Source: Actinomycetes bacterium (lineage in GTDB: Bacteria > Actinomycetota > Acidimicrobiia > Acidimicrobiales > Palsa-688). Taken from it: DNA of 64,000 nt. The notes under the pieces were generated by a model that was not told where the DNA came from, ran no database searches, and worked only from the letters and a program-made list of their open reading frames with translations. Shown piece after piece: positions 32,357 to 41,058 of this stretch. Within the stretch, counting starts at the first letter, position 1, and each line of letters opens with the position of its first letter. A program made the translations under genes and the position numbers. The stretch spans positions 124,001 to 188,000 of the forward strand of contig JAJZMF010000026.1 of NCBI GenBank assembly GCA_021850325.1, written 5' to 3'.

Positions 32357-34216
32357 TTGCAGGCACGAGAGCCATGGGCGGCGCCCCTCAAGGTGCGCGC
32401 CTTCCGCCTCCTTCTGGCCAGTGGCATGACCTCGAACGTGGGCGTCTGGGTCGAATCGGTGATGGCCGGCTACGTCATGGCACAGCTGACCCACGTACCG
32501 TCCCTGGTGGCCGCACTGCCCATCGCCACCTCTCTCCCCGGCGTGCTGTTCGCGCTGCCCGCGGGCGCCGTCTCGGACGCTGCGGACCGACGGCTGGTGC
32601 TCCTGACGGCCAAGTCCCTGTTCTGCCTGGGCACCCTGGCACTGGCCTTCATGGCCGCCGTGGGGGGGCTCACGCCGTTCGCCCTCCTCGCGTTCTCGGC
32701 CCTGCTCGGCGGGGTGGGCACGTTCTCGGCGCCTGCCTGGTGGTCGACGCTGGGCGACCTGGTCCCGCCCCGCCTTTTGTCGCGGGCGCTCAGCCTCGAC
32801 GGCCTCCAGTGGAACGTGGGCCAGGTGGTGGGGCCGGTCCTCGGGGGCGCCCTGCTCGCGTCCATAGGCGCGGGGGGCATGTTCGCCTGCGCCGGCCTAC
32901 TGATGGTGGCGGTGGTCGCCTTCCTCGCAGTCTGGCGAGGCCGGTCGGGGGCCAGGCTGAAAACACCCGGCCAGAGCGCGCCGGAGAAGATGGCCGGGGC
33001 CATGGCGGCCGGGGCCCGCTACCTGCTCAACGCCCCCGCCCTGCAGGTCGCCTGCTGGCGTACCGTCCTCTTCGTGATGCCGGCCGGTGCGTTGGCGGCA
33101 CTGCTCCCGTTGCTCGCCTCCAGGGACTTCGGCACCGGTGCGTTCGGCTACGGGCTGCTGCTGGCATCGGTGGGCGGGGGCTCGGTGGTGGGCGCCCTCC
33201 TGCTGCCCCGCTTCCATGACCGTTACCACCTCGACGCCATGGTGGCAGTGTCGAGCGGGGTTTCGGCGTTGTGCGTGGTGGGCCTGGTCATGCTCCACGG
33301 TGGGGCCGAGATGCCTCTGGCCGCCCTCGCCCTGGCCGGCACCGGCGCCGCCTGGCTGGTGGCCGTGACCTCCCTCAACCTGGCCGCCCGCCAGGCGGTG
33401 CCCGATTGGGTGGTGTCGCGTGCCCTCGGCTCGTACCTCATGGTCTTCCAGGCCTCGATCGTGGTCGGGTCACTTCTGTGGGGGGCGGTCGCGGACGCCG
33501 TGGGCGTCAGGGTGACCCTCTTCGTGGCCGCTGTGATGTTCCTGCCCGGCCTGCTCCTGGTCCGGCACTTCAGCCTGCCCGTGGTGGACCGGGCCGACCT
33601 GCGTGTGGTGCCCCGGCCGGTGCCCGAGGTGGCGAGCGAGCCCGAGGCCGAGGACGGCCCGGTCATGGTCCAAGTGAGCTACTACGTGGGCCCCCTGAGC
33701 CGGGACCCCTTCATCGAGGCCATGGAGGAACTGCGCGTTGTGCGCCGCCGACTGGGCGCTGTGCGCTGGAGCGTGTTCGAGGACGCCACCGAGGCGGGCC
33801 ACTTCGTCGAGTCCTTCGTCATGCGCTCGTGGGGTGACTACCTGCTCCAGCGCAGCCGTTACACGAGCGCCGACCTGAGGGTCTACGACACCGCTCTGGC
33901 CCTGGGCTCGGGTGGCCAGGAGCCGCGGGCGCGCTACTTCCTGCACCCTGAGGCCGCCGCCAGCTACCGCCGCCAGGCCCGTTGGCAGCGCCTGCGCGGG
34001 GTCGACCGGGCCCTGGAGGGCCCCGGTCTGCCCCAGGACGAGCACGGCATGGTGCCCGGTGCACCCGTGCCCGAGGTCCCCGTGCCCGAGGTCCCCGCGC
34101 CTGAGGTGCCGGAGGCGGCCAGCGCACGCGGCCCTCTCGACCTCGGGCAGGGGCCGTGGCGCCCACCGGGCACCGCCGCACCGGCGGTAGGGCCGCCCAT
34201 GAGCTTGAGCGACTAG
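32357..34216 (+). CDS. MFS exporter (MFS_3/EntS-like) with C-terminal monooxygenase-like domain
   Basis: 619 residues from TTG 32357; GGAGGGGAGG lies 10-15 nt upstream. About twelve transmembrane helices fill residues 15-405 (FALPAGAVSDAADRR is the MFS loop 2-3 motif). After residue 435 comes a soluble domain, VQVSYYVGPLSRDPFIEAM ... GHFVESFVMRSWGDYLLQ, that resembles the antibiotic-biosynthesis-monooxygenase-like domain often fused to this MFS branch, and a final Pro/Glu/Val repeat tail (PEVPVPEVPAPEVPEA). Substrate unknown; siderophore or drug export are family possibilities. It is divergent from the CsoR/CstR-like gene (227-nt gap). Confidence 0.88.
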   Translation: MQAREPWAAPLKVRAFRLLLASGMTSNVGVWVESVMAGYVMAQLTHVPSLVAALPIATSLPGVLFALPAGAVSDAADRRLVLLTAKSLFCLGTLALAFMAAVGGLTPFALLAFSALLGGVGTFSAPAWWSTLGDLVPPRLLSRALSLDGLQWNVGQVVGPVLGGALLASIGAGGMFACAGLLMVAVVAFLAVWRGRSGARLKTPGQSAPEKMAGAMAAGARYLLNAPALQVACWRTVLFVMPAGALAALLPLLASRDFGTGAFGYGLLLASVGGGSVVGALLLPRFHDRYHLDAMVAVSSGVSALCVVGLVMLHGGAEMPLAALALAGTGAAWLVAVTSLNLAARQAVPDWVVSRALGSYLMVFQASIVVGSLLWGAVADAVGVRVTLFVAAVMFLPGLLLVRHFSLPVVDRADLRVVPRPVPEVASEPEAEDGPVMVQVSYYVGPLSRDPFIEAMEELRVVRRRLGAVRWSVFEDATEAGHFVESFVMRSWGDYLLQRSRYTSADLRVYDTALALGSGGQEPRARYFLHPEAAASYRRQARWQRLRGVDRALEGPGLPQDEHGMVPGAPVPEVPVPEVPAPEVPEAASARGPLDLGQGPWRPPGTAAPAVGPPMSLSD

Positions 34217-34217
34217 G

Positions 34218-34241
34218 CCCGGTCGGCCGGGGGCAACCGGG
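34218..34241. terminator. Hairpin between the MFS and Gfo/Idh genes
   Basis: CCCGGT (34218-34223) pairs with ACCGGG (34236-34241) across a 12-nt loop, in the short gap between two convergent genes. Weak, no T-run. Confidence 0.35.
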
Positions 34242-35276
34242 TCAGAGAGCTGTGTCGGTGCCTGTCCGGGCGGACTCGTAGGCGGCGAGGACCAGGCCCA
34301 GCGCGGCGAGGCCGTCCTCACCCCGCACCGCCGGGGCGTGGTCGTTGCGGATGGCGCTCACGACATCGGCGAGTTGGAGCCGGTGTGCTGTCTCCCCCAG
34401 GTGGCGGGAGCCGAGGGCCGCCGAAGCGAGCGTCGTCCCTGCGGTCTCGGGTGCCTTGCCCAGGGCGGCTTCGTCCTGGTCCCAGGTGCGCACCGAACCG
34501 GCTTCGAGGACGACGTTGGCCGACGTACCGGTAACAGCGACCGTTTCGGGGACACCCGGGAAGCTCGCCGTGGTGACGCTCAGCACGCCGAGAACGCCCG
34601 AGGCGAACGCCAGGTTGGCCACGAGCAGGTCCTCGGCCTCCATCCGGTGCGCCGCAGTGGTGGCCCGGGCGAACACGGACCGCACCGGGCCGAGCAGGTG
34701 CAGGAGGAGGTCGACGGTGTGGATGCCCTGGTTCATGAGGGCGCCCCCGTCCTGGGCGTAGGTCCCCCGCCAGGAGCCGGCGTCGTAGTAGCCCTGCGAG
34801 CGGTACCACCAAACCCTGCCCTCGGCGAGCAGCACCCTGCCGAGCCCACCTGCATCGAGCGTCGCCTTGAGGCGTTGCGTCCCAGGGTCGAAGCGGTGCT
34901 GCGAGATCACGCTCAGGACCACGCCGGCCTTGTGGCATGCCTCTACGAGGTCCCGGGCCGCCTGCATCGTGGTGTCGACCGGTTTCTCCACCACCACGTG
35001 GCGCCCGGCCCGGGCGGCCTGGGCCCCCAGTTCTCCGTGGGTGCCACTGGGGGTGCAGATGCTCACAAGGTCCACCCCGGGGGTGCCGAGCAGTTCGTCC
35101 ATGCTGGAGCACGCGGTCACGCCGTGCTCGGCGGCCAACTTCTCCGACCGCTCACGTCTCAGGTCGGCCACGGCGACCAGGCGGGCACCCTCGATCCCGG
35201 CTACCGCCCTCGCATGCAGTGGGCCGATGGTGCCACAGCCGACCAAGCCGATCCCGACGGTACGTGTGGTGCTCAT
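34242..35276 (-). CDS. Gfo/Idh/MocA family oxidoreductase (1)
   Basis: 344 residues from ATG 35276. Rossmann fold with GLVGCGTIGPLHA, and the catalytic motif EKPVDTT near residue 97, whose Lys serves in hydride transfer. The C-terminal domain has WWYRSQGYYDAGSWRGTYAQ and NQGIHTVDLLLHLLG with the His that usually contacts the substrate. NAD(P)-dependent oxidation of a sugar, sugar acid or inositol is the family role. It follows the second Gfo/Idh gene by 60 nt on the same strand, so the two are probably co-expressed from the divergent promoter near 36525. Confidence 0.87.
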   Translation of the reverse strand: MSTTRTVGIGLVGCGTIGPLHARAVAGIEGARLVAVADLRRERSEKLAAEHGVTACSSMDELLGTPGVDLVSICTPSGTHGELGAQAARAGRHVVVEKPVDTTMQAARDLVEACHKAGVVLSVISQHRFDPGTQRLKATLDAGGLGRVLLAEGRVWWYRSQGYYDAGSWRGTYAQDGGALMNQGIHTVDLLLHLLGPVRSVFARATTAAHRMEAEDLLVANLAFASGVLGVLSVTTASFPGVPETVAVTGTSANVVLEAGSVRTWDQDEAALGKAPETAGTTLASAALGSRHLGETAHRLQLADVVSAIRNDHAPAVRGEDGLAALGLVLAAYESARTGTDTAL

Positions 35277-35336
35277 CGTGCCATCTTCGCCGCGCCGGCC
35301 GGCGCCCCGCACGTCGGCGCCCCGTTGGGGCAGACC

Positions 35337-36488
35337 TCAGTAATTGCCCACCGTCGTTATGCGGTCGTCGCCGAAGCCGGCGACCGAGCTCGACTTCTCG
35401 TAGAAGTGGGGCGCTCTTTCCAGCAGGCCCCTCTGTGTTGCGAAGGGGTCGTCTGCTGCGAGCGGGAGACGGACGGTCCCATCGGTTATGGCCGCCTTGT
35501 AGATGGCGTTGATGAGCTCGATGGTCCGCCTGCCCTGTACGCCGTCCACGAGCGGTCCCGACCCTGTCTCCAGTGCGCGCAGCACGTCGTCCACCTGGCC
35601 GTCGTGGCCTTCGTGGGCCAGGGGGGGGACAGCCTCGTAGAGGGCGCCCAGCTCCGCCTCGTAGGCACTGTCACGCTCGGGGAACCCGTTCTCGAGCGAG
35701 CGGGAGGCGTAGCAGGTGAAAGGAGCCGAGATGCGGGCCCGCTCCCCCTGGAAGACCAGCTTCTGTTCCTGGCCGTGGTGCACCACGGAGCAGGTCAGCT
35801 GCCCGAGGGCGCCATTGGCGAAGCGCAGCAGCACGGCCGAGAGGTCCTCCACCTCGGAATTGTCGTGGGCGACATTGGCCATGACGGCCCGGACCTCGGC
35901 CGGGGCCCCCATCATCCAGAGCAGCAGGTCTATGTGGTGGACGGCGTGGTTGAGCGTCGGCCCGCCGCCCTCACTGGCCCAGGTGCCCCTCCACCACAGG
36001 TCGTAGTAGCTGTGGCCCCGCCACCACAGCGACTCGACCTGGGCATGGAGCACCTTGCCCGCAGCGCCCCGTTCCAGCAGCTCGTGCAGCCGCCACATCT
36101 CCGTACGGAAGCGGTTCTGAGCCACCACCGAGAGCAACTTGCCGCTCTCGGCCTGGGCGGCCAGCATGGCGTCGCACTCGTCCAGGCCCGGTGCCATGGG
36201 CTTCTCCACCAGCACGTTGCAGCCCGCCCGGAGGGCGTCGACCGTTATCTCTGCATGCGTCCCAGGCGGCGTGCACACCGATACCAGGTCCGCTCCGGCC
36301 TCTGCGAGCAGGGTGGCGTGGTCGGGGTAGCAGGGGACGTCCAAGCCGAAGCGCTCGGCGCCCTTGCGGGCTTTGCCGTCCACGATGTCGCACAGGGCGA
36401 CTACCTCTGCCCTCTCCGGGAACGCCAGGTAGGCGCCTATGTGGGCGGCGGAGATGTTGCCGATGCCGATAACCCCGACCCTGGTCAT
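35337..36488 (-). CDS. Gfo/Idh/MocA family oxidoreductase (2)
   Basis: 383 residues. GVIGIGNISAAHIGAYL is the dinucleotide loop, EKPMAPG the catalytic motif (Lys near 97), and WWRGTWASEGGGPTLNHAVH (substrate loop plus His) resembles oxidoreductase 1 and many sugar dehydrogenases of the family. GGGGGGACC stands upstream of the ATG. TATACT on this strand at 36529-36524 could be its -10. Divergent from uxuA; the shared 115-nt region contains a TAGTATACAA site. It might replace UxuB (fructuronate reductase), which is absent here; that is only a hypothesis. Confidence 0.87.
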   Translation of the reverse strand: MTRVGVIGIGNISAAHIGAYLAFPERAEVVALCDIVDGKARKGAERFGLDVPCYPDHATLLAEAGADLVSVCTPPGTHAEITVDALRAGCNVLVEKPMAPGLDECDAMLAAQAESGKLLSVVAQNRFRTEMWRLHELLERGAAGKVLHAQVESLWWRGHSYYDLWWRGTWASEGGGPTLNHAVHHIDLLLWMMGAPAEVRAVMANVAHDNSEVEDLSAVLLRFANGALGQLTCSVVHHGQEQKLVFQGERARISAPFTCYASRSLENGFPERDSAYEAELGALYEAVPPLAHEGHDGQVDDVLRALETGSGPLVDGVQGRRTIELINAIYKAAITDGTVRLPLAADDPFATQRGLLERAPHFYEKSSSVAGFGDDRITTVGNY

Positions 36489-36522
36489 GAGGTCCCCCCT
36501 GAGAGCCGCCGTACTGGCATGC

Positions 36523-36532
36523 TAGTATACAA
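36523..36532. promoter_or_regulatory. Candidate GntR-FCD operator between oxidoreductase 2 and uxuA
   Basis: TAGTATACAA fits the FadR-type pattern TnGT-N2-ACnA around a GTATAC centre. It lies in the divergent region and overlaps a -10-like TATACT for the leftward gene. The GntR-FCD gene at 37619-38542 is the obvious candidate regulator. Confidence 0.5.
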
Positions 36533-36603
36533 GCAGCGGCCCCCTGCGGGAGGCCTGTTCGGACCGGGCCCGGCCCAGCCGGGCACTGACGAGGAGGGGC
36601 GCC

Positions 36604-37662
36604 ATGTTGCGGGTTGCCGCCGGGCAGGCTGCCCGGCCAACGGAGGAGTACCTGCGCTTTGCCGCGCAGCTCGGCTTGAAGTCCGTCCAGTTCAACACAC
36701 CCGACCTGCCGGGCCGCCAGCGCTGGGAGGTCGCGGACCTGGTCGCCCTCCGTCAGCGCTGTGAGTCGTTCGGTCTCCAGCTGGAGGCGATAGAGAACAT
36801 CCCGGTCGAGTTCTACCTCCGGTGCATGCTGGGCCAGCCCGGGCGCGATGCCGAGATCGACAACGTCAGGGCCACCATCGCCAACATGGGCGAGGCTGGT
36901 ATCCCCGTGCTCGGCTACAACTTCATGCCGCAGTCCGTCTGGCGGACCTCGCTCAGCCCCACGGGGCGCGGGGGAGCGGTCGTCAGCGGCTTCGACGCGG
37001 CGGTGGCTGGCGACTCCTCCCGGCGGCACGAGGTGCTCGTGGCCCGGCGGGACCTCCGGGTCGAGGACGCCAAGGACTCCTGGACGGCAGGCTCCCACAT
37101 CGTCTCGGACCTGCGGGTCTCGGAGGAGGAGCTGTGGGCCAACTACAGCTACTTCATGGCCGGGGTCCTCCCGGCTGCCGAGCAGGCCGGTGTCCGCCTG
37201 GCATTGCACCCCGACGACCCGCCCGTGCCGGAACTGGACGGCGTCGGCCGTCTGTTCCGCAGCGTGGACGCGCTGCGGAGGGCGTCTGCCATCGCCTCGA
37301 GCCCGGCCTGGGGCCTCGAGCTGTGCCTGGGGACGGTGTCCGAGATGGGAGGGGAGGAGGCGGTCTTCGACGCCATCGACTGGTTCGGCCCCCGCGGCGA
37401 GATCGTCTACGTGCACCTGCGCGACGTCCGGGGCTACGGAGGCTCCTTCGTCGAGTGCTTCCTCGGCGAGGGCAACTACGACCCGGTCCGGGTCATAGAG
37501 AGGCTGTTGGCCGTCGGTTTCGACGGCTTCCTCCTCGACGACCACACCCCGATGCTGGTGAACGACTCACCCTACGGCCATCGGGGCAGGGCCCACGCCA
37601 TCGGCTACATGCAGGGTGTCATCGACGCCTTGGCCCATCGGGACGGGGCACCTGCCCGCTGA
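36604..37662 (+). CDS. uxuA: Mannonate dehydratase family protein (UxuA-like)
   Basis: 352 residues, with GGAGGG before the ATG. TIM-barrel sugar-isomerase-like fold with the UxuA signatures: GIPVLGYNFMP, LALHPDDPPVP near residue 202 (His and Asp at the metal site), VYVHLRDVRG and LLDDHTP near the end. UxuA removes water from D-mannonate to give 2-keto-3-deoxygluconate, a step of hexuronate breakdown. The 3' end overlaps the GntR gene on the other strand by 44 nt. No kdgK, kdgA or uxaC lies in the window. Confidence 0.88.
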   Translation: MLRVAAGQAARPTEEYLRFAAQLGLKSVQFNTPDLPGRQRWEVADLVALRQRCESFGLQLEAIENIPVEFYLRCMLGQPGRDAEIDNVRATIANMGEAGIPVLGYNFMPQSVWRTSLSPTGRGGAVVSGFDAAVAGDSSRRHEVLVARRDLRVEDAKDSWTAGSHIVSDLRVSEEELWANYSYFMAGVLPAAEQAGVRLALHPDDPPVPELDGVGRLFRSVDALRRASAIASSPAWGLELCLGTVSEMGGEEAVFDAIDWFGPRGEIVYVHLRDVRGYGGSFVECFLGEGNYDPVRVIERLLAVGFDGFLLDDHTPMLVNDSPYGHRGRAHAIGYMQGVIDALAHRDGAPAR

Positions 37663-38542
37663 GGTCGTCGGAGGTGCTCCCCGTGACCGCCGCCCGGCGG
37701 CCCCGGGGAGGGGGCGCTGCGTGCGCACCCGGCCCGTGCAGGGTGAGCTCCAGCGCCACCAGCTCGACCGTCTCACCCGGTCCCTGCTCGGGGACAAAAT
37801 AGCCCGGGAAGCGGGCCGACATCTGGGTAAGGACCACCAGCACGTTGCGCAGGTGGGACCGCATCACGGCGTCCGCCTCGGTTTGGTGACCGGCTTCGAC
37901 GTGCTCGAGCAGCCGCCGGTGCTCCAGCACCATCTGCTGCATGGTCTCGGGCTCGGGCAGGCTCAGCGCGCGCGCCCGGTCCAGGTGGGCGCGGGCGCTG
38001 GCGGCGATCCGGGCCAGGCCGTCGAAACCGCTCAGAGCCGTGAGCGCCCGGTGGAAGTGCTGGTCGGACGCGAAGAAGGCACCGAAGTCGTGCTCGTCTG
38101 CGGCTCGCTGCTGGCGCGCCAACTGGTCGTGCAGGGCGCCGAGCTCGAGAGGAGGCCGACGTTGGAAGGTGAGGGCCAGGGCGGACCGCTCGAGCAGTTC
38201 CCGCACGAACTGGGCCTCGCGCGCCCTGTGCACCGATATCCGCGAAGTCTCGGTCCCTTGCTGCGGGCGCACCACCACCAGGCCGTCGTCAGCCAGCCTC
38301 TGCAGCGCCTCCCGCACCGGGGTGCGGCTCACCCCCAGAGCGCCCGCCAGCTCGTTCTCCGACAGGGCCTGGCCGGGAGGGATGTAGCAGAGCACGATGG
38401 CACGTCGTAGACGACGGTAGGCCTGCCCGCCTGCGGAGCGGCCCCAGGCCTCCTCGGGCTCGCCCTCCCCGGCGAAAGCCAGTGCCGCGAAGTCGACCGG
38501 TCCCTGGGCGCCGGGCCGTGGCTGCGGCGTCCTGGTGGTCAC
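37619..38542 (-). CDS. GntR family regulator, FCD (FadR) type
   Basis: 307 residues. N-terminal winged helix (LSENELAGALGVSRTPVREA, LQRLADDGLVVV) after an unusually long 40-residue lead, then an all-helical FCD domain whose metal/ligand residues can be placed: Asp and His in DQHFHRAL, His in LEHRRLLEHV, His in MRSHLRNV. A Pro/Gly/Arg-rich tail of about 55 residues follows the domain and overlaps uxuA antisense. FCD regulators commonly respond to organic or sugar acids. Likely controls the surrounding sugar-acid genes. Confidence 0.87.
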   Translation of the reverse strand: MTTRTPQPRPGAQGPVDFAALAFAGEGEPEEAWGRSAGGQAYRRLRRAIVLCYIPPGQALSENELAGALGVSRTPVREALQRLADDGLVVVRPQQGTETSRISVHRAREAQFVRELLERSALALTFQRRPPLELGALHDQLARQQRAADEHDFGAFFASDQHFHRALTALSGFDGLARIAASARAHLDRARALSLPEPETMQQMVLEHRRLLEHVEAGHQTEADAVMRSHLRNVLVVLTQMSARFPGYFVPEQGPGETVELVALELTLHGPGAHAAPPPRGRRAAVTGSTSDDLSGQVPRPDGPRRR

Positions 38543-38626
38543 CGGCCCAAAACTAGTGCCATGAACGGTCGCCGGGCCGGGCCCCCGGGGTAGGAGAGAG
38601 GGGCCTCCTCCCCGGGGCCGCCGGGC

Positions 38627-39703
38627 TCATCCCTCGACGCGCACCGCCTCCATCTCGGCCCGCACGCACAGCTCGGCCGCCTTGAAGGCATGCTCCTGGG
38701 TCATGGCTGTCTCGGTACGGTCCAGGCAGTCCCGCACGAACTGGCCGAAGAACGGGTAGCCCACCTGCCCGTGCACCGAGAAGTGGTGCTCGCCCTGACG
38801 GTCGACGAGGTACACGTGGTCACCGGTTGCCTCGCGGGCGACGTCGACGTACTTGCGCAGCTCGATGTAGCCGTCGGTGCCCAGGAGCACCATGCGCCCG
38901 TCGCCCCAGGACGACAGCCCGTCCGGGGTGAACCAGTCGACGCGGAAGTAGCCGGTGGCGCCGTTGTCGCCCACCAGGCTGCAGTCGCCGAAGTCCTCCA
39001 GGCCGGGGTGGTCCTTGTGATGGTAGTTCGCGACCCGGCTGGCGGTTATGGTGGCGTCCTTTGCCCCGGTGAAGAACAGGAACTGTTCGATCTGGTGGCT
39101 GCCGATGTCGCAGAGGATGCCGCCATAGCGCTCCTTCTGGAAGAACCACTCCGGCCTGCTGGGAGCGTTGATCCGGTGCGGGCCGGTCCCGAGCACGTGC
39201 AGGACGCGCCCGATCGCCCCCCGCTCCACCAGTTGGCCGGCAAAGACAGCCGCCTCGACATGGAGGCGCTCGCTGTAGTAGACGCCGTACTTGCGGCCGG
39301 TGCGCGCCACCGCCTCCCGGGCGGCGGCCAGTTGCTCGAGCGTGGTGAGGGGCGGTTTGTCGACGAAGTAGTCCTTGCCGTGCTCGAGCGCCCGGATGCC
39401 CGTGCCGGCACGGTCGGCGGGCACGGCACCGCTGGCCACCAGGGCCACCTCGGGGTGATCGAGCACCTCCTGCTCGCTGCGGGCGGCGCGTGCCGCGGGG
39501 AAGCGGGCGAGCAGCGCGTCCACCTTGGCCGGGTCCGGGTCGTAGACCAGCGCCAGTTCGGCACCGGCTTCCACGAGGCCGTTGCACATGCCGTAGATGT
39601 GGCCGTGGTCGAGGCCTACAGCAGCGAAGCGGAACTCGCCCGGTTGGCAGACCGGGCTCGGTTTACCGCTCGGCGCGTAGTTCATACCTTCTGACGCAGG
39701 CAT
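38627..39703 (-). CDS. Gfo/Idh/MocA family oxidoreductase (3)
   Basis: 358 residues; GGGGAAGAG precedes the ATG. The nucleotide loop reads AAVGLDHGHIYGM, a variant with a His pair found in one branch of the family. The catalytic motif is DKPPLTT (Lys near 119). SRPEWFFQKERYGGILCDIG and GSHQIEQFLFF form the substrate region. This member is only distantly similar to oxidoreductases 1 and 2, suggesting another substrate. It lies between the GntR gene and oxidoreductase 4, all on the minus strand. Confidence 0.86.
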   Translation of the reverse strand: MPASEGMNYAPSGKPSPVCQPGEFRFAAVGLDHGHIYGMCNGLVEAGAELALVYDPDPAKVDALLARFPAARAARSEQEVLDHPEVALVASGAVPADRAGTGIRALEHGKDYFVDKPPLTTLEQLAAAREAVARTGRKYGVYYSERLHVEAAVFAGQLVERGAIGRVLHVLGTGPHRINAPSRPEWFFQKERYGGILCDIGSHQIEQFLFFTGAKDATITASRVANYHHKDHPGLEDFGDCSLVGDNGATGYFRVDWFTPDGLSSWGDGRMVLLGTDGYIELRKYVDVAREATGDHVYLVDRQGEHHFSVHGQVGYPFFGQFVRDCLDRTETAMTQEHAFKAAELCVRAEMEAVRVEG

Positions 39704-39835
39704 CGCTCTTCCCCCTTCTCGTGGCCCGCCCCCGACGTCGGTGCGACCGGCTGCGCGGGTGGCCTGGCTACAGGCAAACCTGACCCTACCGGGCCGGGAA
39801 CGCGACGGGGGACGATCGCTGCAATGTTCGCAGGA

Positions 39836-40921
39836 TCAGGCTGTCACCGTGAGCTGGTCTGCCCAGGGTTGGACATCGGTGCGCACTGTCTCACCGCTGG
39901 CTGCGGCCTGTTGGAGGCAGAGCCACAGGTAGTGGTCCTGGGCTGCCTCGGCCACGCCGTAGAAGCCGTCCGCCCCCTCGACGTGCGCGGCCATGCGCAC
40001 CAGGCACTCGGCCACCGCGATCTCGTCGTCCGCCAGACGCGCCCCCATGAACGGGTTGCGCCAGGCCCAGCCTTCTAGGCCGGTGATGCCCATCAGCTCG
40101 TGGCCGCTCAGGTCGCCGTCCTGGCCCGCCACGACCCGCTCGAGGTGCACGGTGCGCACCTCGTCCAGGCCGTGCACCACCCGGAGGCGGTCGTCGGAGA
40201 TCTCGCCGGTGGCCCCGCGCACGGCCACATGGGGGAGGCGGACGTAGGAGCGGTGCTGGTTCTGCTCGAAGTCGTAGAGGCCCAGGGCGTGGCCCCACTC
40301 CATGGTGGCCGTTATGCGCTCCTGGGGCACCGTCTCTGCCTGGTGCCGGGGCCCGGAACGGGTGTTGCCGTTCTCGCTCAGGGCCACCGCCCGCGCCGCC
40401 CGGACCACCACGGGCCCGCCGCCGGCTCGCAGGTGGCGGCGCATGACGGCAAAGGCGTGGTAGCCGTGGGAGAACGACACGGAGGCCATCGACACCGTGC
40501 CCAGGACGCCGGCATCGGTAAGGGCGATACGGGCTGCATGCAGGGGCTGCAGGGGGTACTGCTCGGCCACCTGGAGGAGCGCTCCCCCCCGGGCCAGGTC
40601 GCATACGGCACGGAGCCCGTCCAGGTCACCTGCCGGGGGTGTCTCGCACAGTGCGGGTACCCCTGCGGCCGCCAGGGACGCCAGGTGCCGGGCGGCGACG
40701 TCGGGAGGTACGGAGACCACGACGAAGGCGGGGCGTTCGGAGGCGAGGAGGCCGGCCAGGTCGGGGTAGGGGTGCACGCCCCAGTCCTCCCGTACGGAGC
40801 GGGCCCGCTCGGGGTCGGTCGTTACCACCCCTGCCAGCTGCAGGCGCTCGGGCAGGCCCGCAGCAGCCCGGGCGAAGAACTGTGCCCGCCAACCCCACCC
40901 AACCATACCGAAACGGACCAT
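39836..40921 (-). CDS. Gfo/Idh/MocA family protein (4) lacking the catalytic lysine
   Basis: 361 residues from ATG 40921. The fold is recognisable: MVRFGMVGWGWRAQFFARAA at the nucleotide loop and FSHGYHAFAVMRRHL in the C-terminal domain. The EKP motif is ETP (residues 93-95), so the lysine that helps hydride transfer in the family is missing; the Rossmann loop is GWGWRA rather than GxGxxG. It may be a non-redox lyase or hydrolase using bound NAD, a binding protein, or a divergent enzyme. Neighbours are oxidoreductase 3 and the GH3 gene. Confidence 0.8.
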   Translation of the reverse strand: MVRFGMVGWGWRAQFFARAAAGLPERLQLAGVVTTDPERARSVREDWGVHPYPDLAGLLASERPAFVVVSVPPDVAARHLASLAAAGVPALCETPPAGDLDGLRAVCDLARGGALLQVAEQYPLQPLHAARIALTDAGVLGTVSMASVSFSHGYHAFAVMRRHLRAGGGPVVVRAARAVALSENGNTRSGPRHQAETVPQERITATMEWGHALGLYDFEQNQHRSYVRLPHVAVRGATGEISDDRLRVVHGLDEVRTVHLERVVAGQDGDLSGHELMGITGLEGWAWRNPFMGARLADDEIAVAECLVRMAAHVEGADGFYGVAEAAQDHYLWLCLQQAAASGETVRTDVQPWADQLTVTA

Positions 40922-41031
40922 GGCCCCCGTCCTTGTCCTTGATCTCGCGGTCTGCCCCGCCCTGCCCCGGGGCCCCCGGCGGGCGGTGCCCGCCGGGCAC
41001 ATGTTAGGTGCTCGCGGCCTGGTTGGCGGAA

Positions 41032-41043
41032 CGGTTGCAACCG
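41032..41043. promoter_or_regulatory. Palindrome before oxidoreductase 4
   Basis: CGGTTGCAACCG, a perfect 12-bp palindrome about 110 nt before ATG 40921 and just after the GH3 stop. It could be a regulator site or part of a hairpin at the GH3 3' end. Confidence 0.4.
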
Positions 41044-41058
41044 CGGCTGCGGTGGCGC

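Noticed and set aside
34338-36764. An 800-codon open frame on the plus strand opposite two Gfo/Idh genes
   Set aside because: It is the antisense of two clear oxidoreductases; its translation is low-complexity Gly/His/Val/Arg with no domain. High GC leaves stop codons rare on the opposite strand.
37619-37662. Possible error in the uxuA or GntR 3' end because of their 44-nt overlap
   Set aside because: Both frames are intact with plausible tails; convergent overlaps also occur at 9723, 45186 and 57355 in this window.
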